A DNA stretch of 64,000 bases from Elgaria multicarinata webbii (lineage: Eukaryota > Chordata > Lepidosauria > Squamata > Anguidae). This document shows, piece after piece, positions 61,840-64,000 of this stretch. Location of the stretch: the NCBI RefSeq assembly GCF_023053635.1, contig NC_086171.1:11054006-11118005 (forward strand). Reading direction: 5' to 3'. Under the pieces are notes generated by a model that was not told where the DNA came from, searched no databases, and worked only from the letters and a program-made list of their open reading frames with translations. Position 1 is the stretch's first letter, and each line of letters opens with the position of its first letter. The position numbers and the translations under genes were made by a program.

Positions 61840-62000
61840 CTTGGCTTGCCCTTCCAGGGGACAAGGCTACCCACAGAGCCTCAACCACGCACATTTTATC
61901 TTCACAACAACCCTGTGAGGTAGAATAGTGAGAATGTGTGCAATTCTTTGCATTGATTCCCAGGTCAATGTGTCTAGGAGGATTAGAGTCTGTGCCACAG
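61840..62000 (-). mobile_element. tRNA-headed SINE 1 fragment
   Basis: TTTTATCTTCACAACAACCC and TGTGAGGTAGAATAG belong to the SINE 1 body; the tRNA-like head is absent or unrecognisable. Confidence 0.55.
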
Positions 62001-62031
62001 TCTCCCAAAAGGTTTCCTTGGCCTATTGTAG

Positions 62032-62440
62032 GGTGACCACATGAAAAGGAGGACAGGGTTCCTGTATCTTTAACAGTTGCATAGAAAAGGGAATTTCAGT
62101 AAGTGTCATATATATGGAGTCATATATATATAAGTGTCATATATGTATATATGGAGAACCTGGTGAAATTCCCTCTTCATCAGTTAAAGCTGCAGGAGCT
62201 ATACTAGAGTGACCAGATTTAAAAGAGGGCAGGGCACCTGCAGCTTTAACTGTTGTGATGAAGAGGAAATTTCTCCAGGTTCCCCATATATACAAATGAC
62301 ACCTGCTGAAATTTCCTTTTCAACATAACTGTTAAAGTTACAGGAGCTCCGTCCTCCTTTTCATATGGTCACCCTACCTATTGGGGACTTAAAGTAGGGT
62401 GACCATATGAAAAGGAGGACAGGGCTCCTGTATAATAATC
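62032..62440. mobile_element. cluster of hAT-like MITEs, family D, one inside another
   Basis: The outer unit starts TAGGGTGACCACATGAAAAG at 62032 and ends TTTTCATATGGTCACCCTA at about 62397. Inside, ACTAGAGTGACCAGATTTAA at 62203 starts a second unit. A third, left-end-only piece TAGGGTGACCATATGAAAAG begins at 62396. The family is the one with an 8-bp duplication at 15073-15203. Confidence 0.72.
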
Positions 62441-62544
62441 CCTGACTCCTTTACATGGCTCTTATGTAGTCTGATCAAGATAGTTACTCACTGAAGTTTG
62501 CAGGTCCTTTCCATGACGTCGTAATCCACCAGTGCCTCTCCTGC

Positions 62545-63380
62545 TATTTATTTATTTATTTATTTATTTATTGCATTTTTATACCGCCCAATAGCCGAAG
62601 CTCTCTGGGCAGTTCATAAAAATTAAAACCATTCAAAGTGTAAAACAAACAGTATAAAAACATGATATAAAATACAATATAAAAGCACAACCAGGATAAA
62701 AGCAGCAACAGTGCAGAAATACAGTAATCCAAATGAGAGGTTATGAGAGCATGGATAACTGTAGCTAGGCTATCTCCATCGAGATGAGGGTGCAGTTGGT
62801 CTATCAGCCTAAGCTGATAAAAGATGTTCTTTGCCACTGAGTGTCAAGTGACAGTTCTGGATCCAAGACTACCCCAAACTATAAACCCAATCCTTTAGGG
62901 TCCAGAACAGGGTGAACATCCCCTAGCCGGACAGGCGAACCACCCGCTAACAGTACCTCCGCCTTGTCTGGATTGAGTCTCAGTTTATTGGCTCTTATCC
63001 AGTCCATTACCGTGTTCAGGCACTGATTCAGTACAGCCACTGCCTCACCTGTGTTTGATGAAAATGAGAGGTAGAGCTAGGTGTCATCCACATATTGATG
63101 ACATCTCAACCCACATCTCCCGATAACCTCTCCCAGTGGTTTCATGTAAATGTTAAACAGCATAGGCGATAAAATAGAGCCCTGTGGAACCCCATGGCCT
63201 AAATGCCATTGCACAGAGCAATAATCCCCCAGTACCACCTTCTGGAATCATCCATCTAAGTAGGAGCTAAACCACTGCAACGCAGTGCGTCCAACTCCCA
63301 GCCCAGATAACCTATCCAGAAGGATATTTTTTAGCTTTATTCCACCATTTAACTCGCTGAAAATGCAGTAACAAATATAC
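62545..63380 (-). mobile_element. L2 LINE, antisense, RT end to 3' tail
   Basis: The plus text begins with (TTTA)n and ATACCGCCCAATAGCCGAAG. The minus strand encodes NIFYQLRLIDQLHPHLDGDS, LATVIHALITSHLDYCIS and, upstream, ILLDRLSGLGVGRTALQWFS. There is an internal deletion joining the C-terminal coding part to the UTR at about 62720. Confidence 0.88.
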
Positions 63381-64000
63381 ACCACCATCAAAGAGCTGGT
63401 GTATTTCTGGGATAGCGCAATATTGGTGCAATGTTGCAGAAGCATCTGCTGGCTGTCTAAACGGAACATATGGAACTTCACCAGGAAGGAAACAGCGCAA
63501 AGGGGGGTTGGAAAGGGGGAGGTACACGTATTGTGCCCATCACGTATTGTGCCCATCATAAAAGTCTTTCCAAGAAGAAAGCCCAGTAAGGATGCGGGAT
63601 TTTTGCTTTAGTGTAGGGAAGCACTCAAAGATATGACACAAAAAGAAAATGAAATATTGGGGTATATCACACAAACTGGACTTCCTTTTACAATTGGAAA
63701 ATCAATTCATTGTTCAAAGGGTTGCAGCGTTTGCGACTAAAGCTGCACGGTCCAGAAAAAAATCCCTCTATTCGCCTGATTCTCTTTCTGTAAAGGGCCA
63801 TAGTAACTCGGAGATCTGAACATTTTAAAATTGCACCTTGACAATATTTTAACTCTTCTTTTAGCCTTTTAATTGCCATGTTTTATGGTTGCATAAGCTG
63901 CATTTTGTTTAATTTTATCCATCTTCTTAATGTTTTATGTATTGATTTTAAATTGTGATCTTTGTTCAAAATATGTAAGCCTTTTACTGTTTTAATGATT
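63381..64000. other. gene-free end of the window
   Basis: No gene or clear repeat; 63830-64000 is AT-rich and may be an L2 3' UTR remnant. The direct repeat CACGTATTGTGCCCATCA occurs twice, at 63525 and 63541. Confidence 0.4.

Overview
This window is nuclear DNA of a vertebrate, most likely a squamate reptile (lizard or snake). It has two intron-containing genes in the tail-to-tail order known from amniotes: TAC1 (protachykinin-1, + strand, about 12.2-31.5 kb) and ASNS (asparagine synthetase, - strand, about 61.45-41.0 kb). The repeats also fit a squamate: L2 and CR1 LINEs, two tRNA-headed SINEs and many palindromic hAT-like MITEs. The encoded substance P is [11 protein letters not shown], the Arg3/Tyr8 form that I recall from reptiles. 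I cannot name the species. A run of 100 N at 33809-33908 marks a draft-assembly gap.

Layout: 1-12.0 kb is gene-free flank full of repeats. TAC1 promoter and exon 1 lie near 12.1-12.22 kb. Coding exons are 12790-12912, 20553-20649, 23297-23320, 26114-26167 and 30843-30892, with poly(A) signals to about 31.5 kb. 31.5-41.0 kb is the convergent intergenic space. ASNS has 11 coding exons between 57617 and 40997; their splices give exactly 561 codons plus stop, the human length. A CpG-rich promoter at about 61.25-61.56 kb carries the amino-acid response element of ASNS. 61.6-64 kb is upstream flank.

Main observations. (1) The TAC1 exon that should encode neurokinin A (HKTDSFVGLM) reads [10 protein letters not shown], still followed by the GKR amidation and cleavage signal and with intact splice sites and frame. 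Substance P is canonical, and the cassette exon equivalent to mammalian exon 4 was not found. (2) A hAT-like palindromic MITE in TAC1 intron 1, about 270 bp from the presumed start site, carries strong REST/NRSF (RE1)-like motifs; other copies of the family in the window carry the same motif. (3) An unnamed roughly 240-bp interspersed repeat (8708-8947 and, inverted, 19170-19407) carries a CTCF-like motif at its end. (4) About 20 copies of another hairpin MITE carry ACTACAACTCCCA, which resembles the ZNF143/THAP11 motif. (5) The paired NSRE-1/NSRE-2 of ASNS is kept with 11-bp spacing.

All calls come from reading the sequence and translations; no alignment or database search was run. Repeat boundaries are approximate unless a target-site duplication is given.
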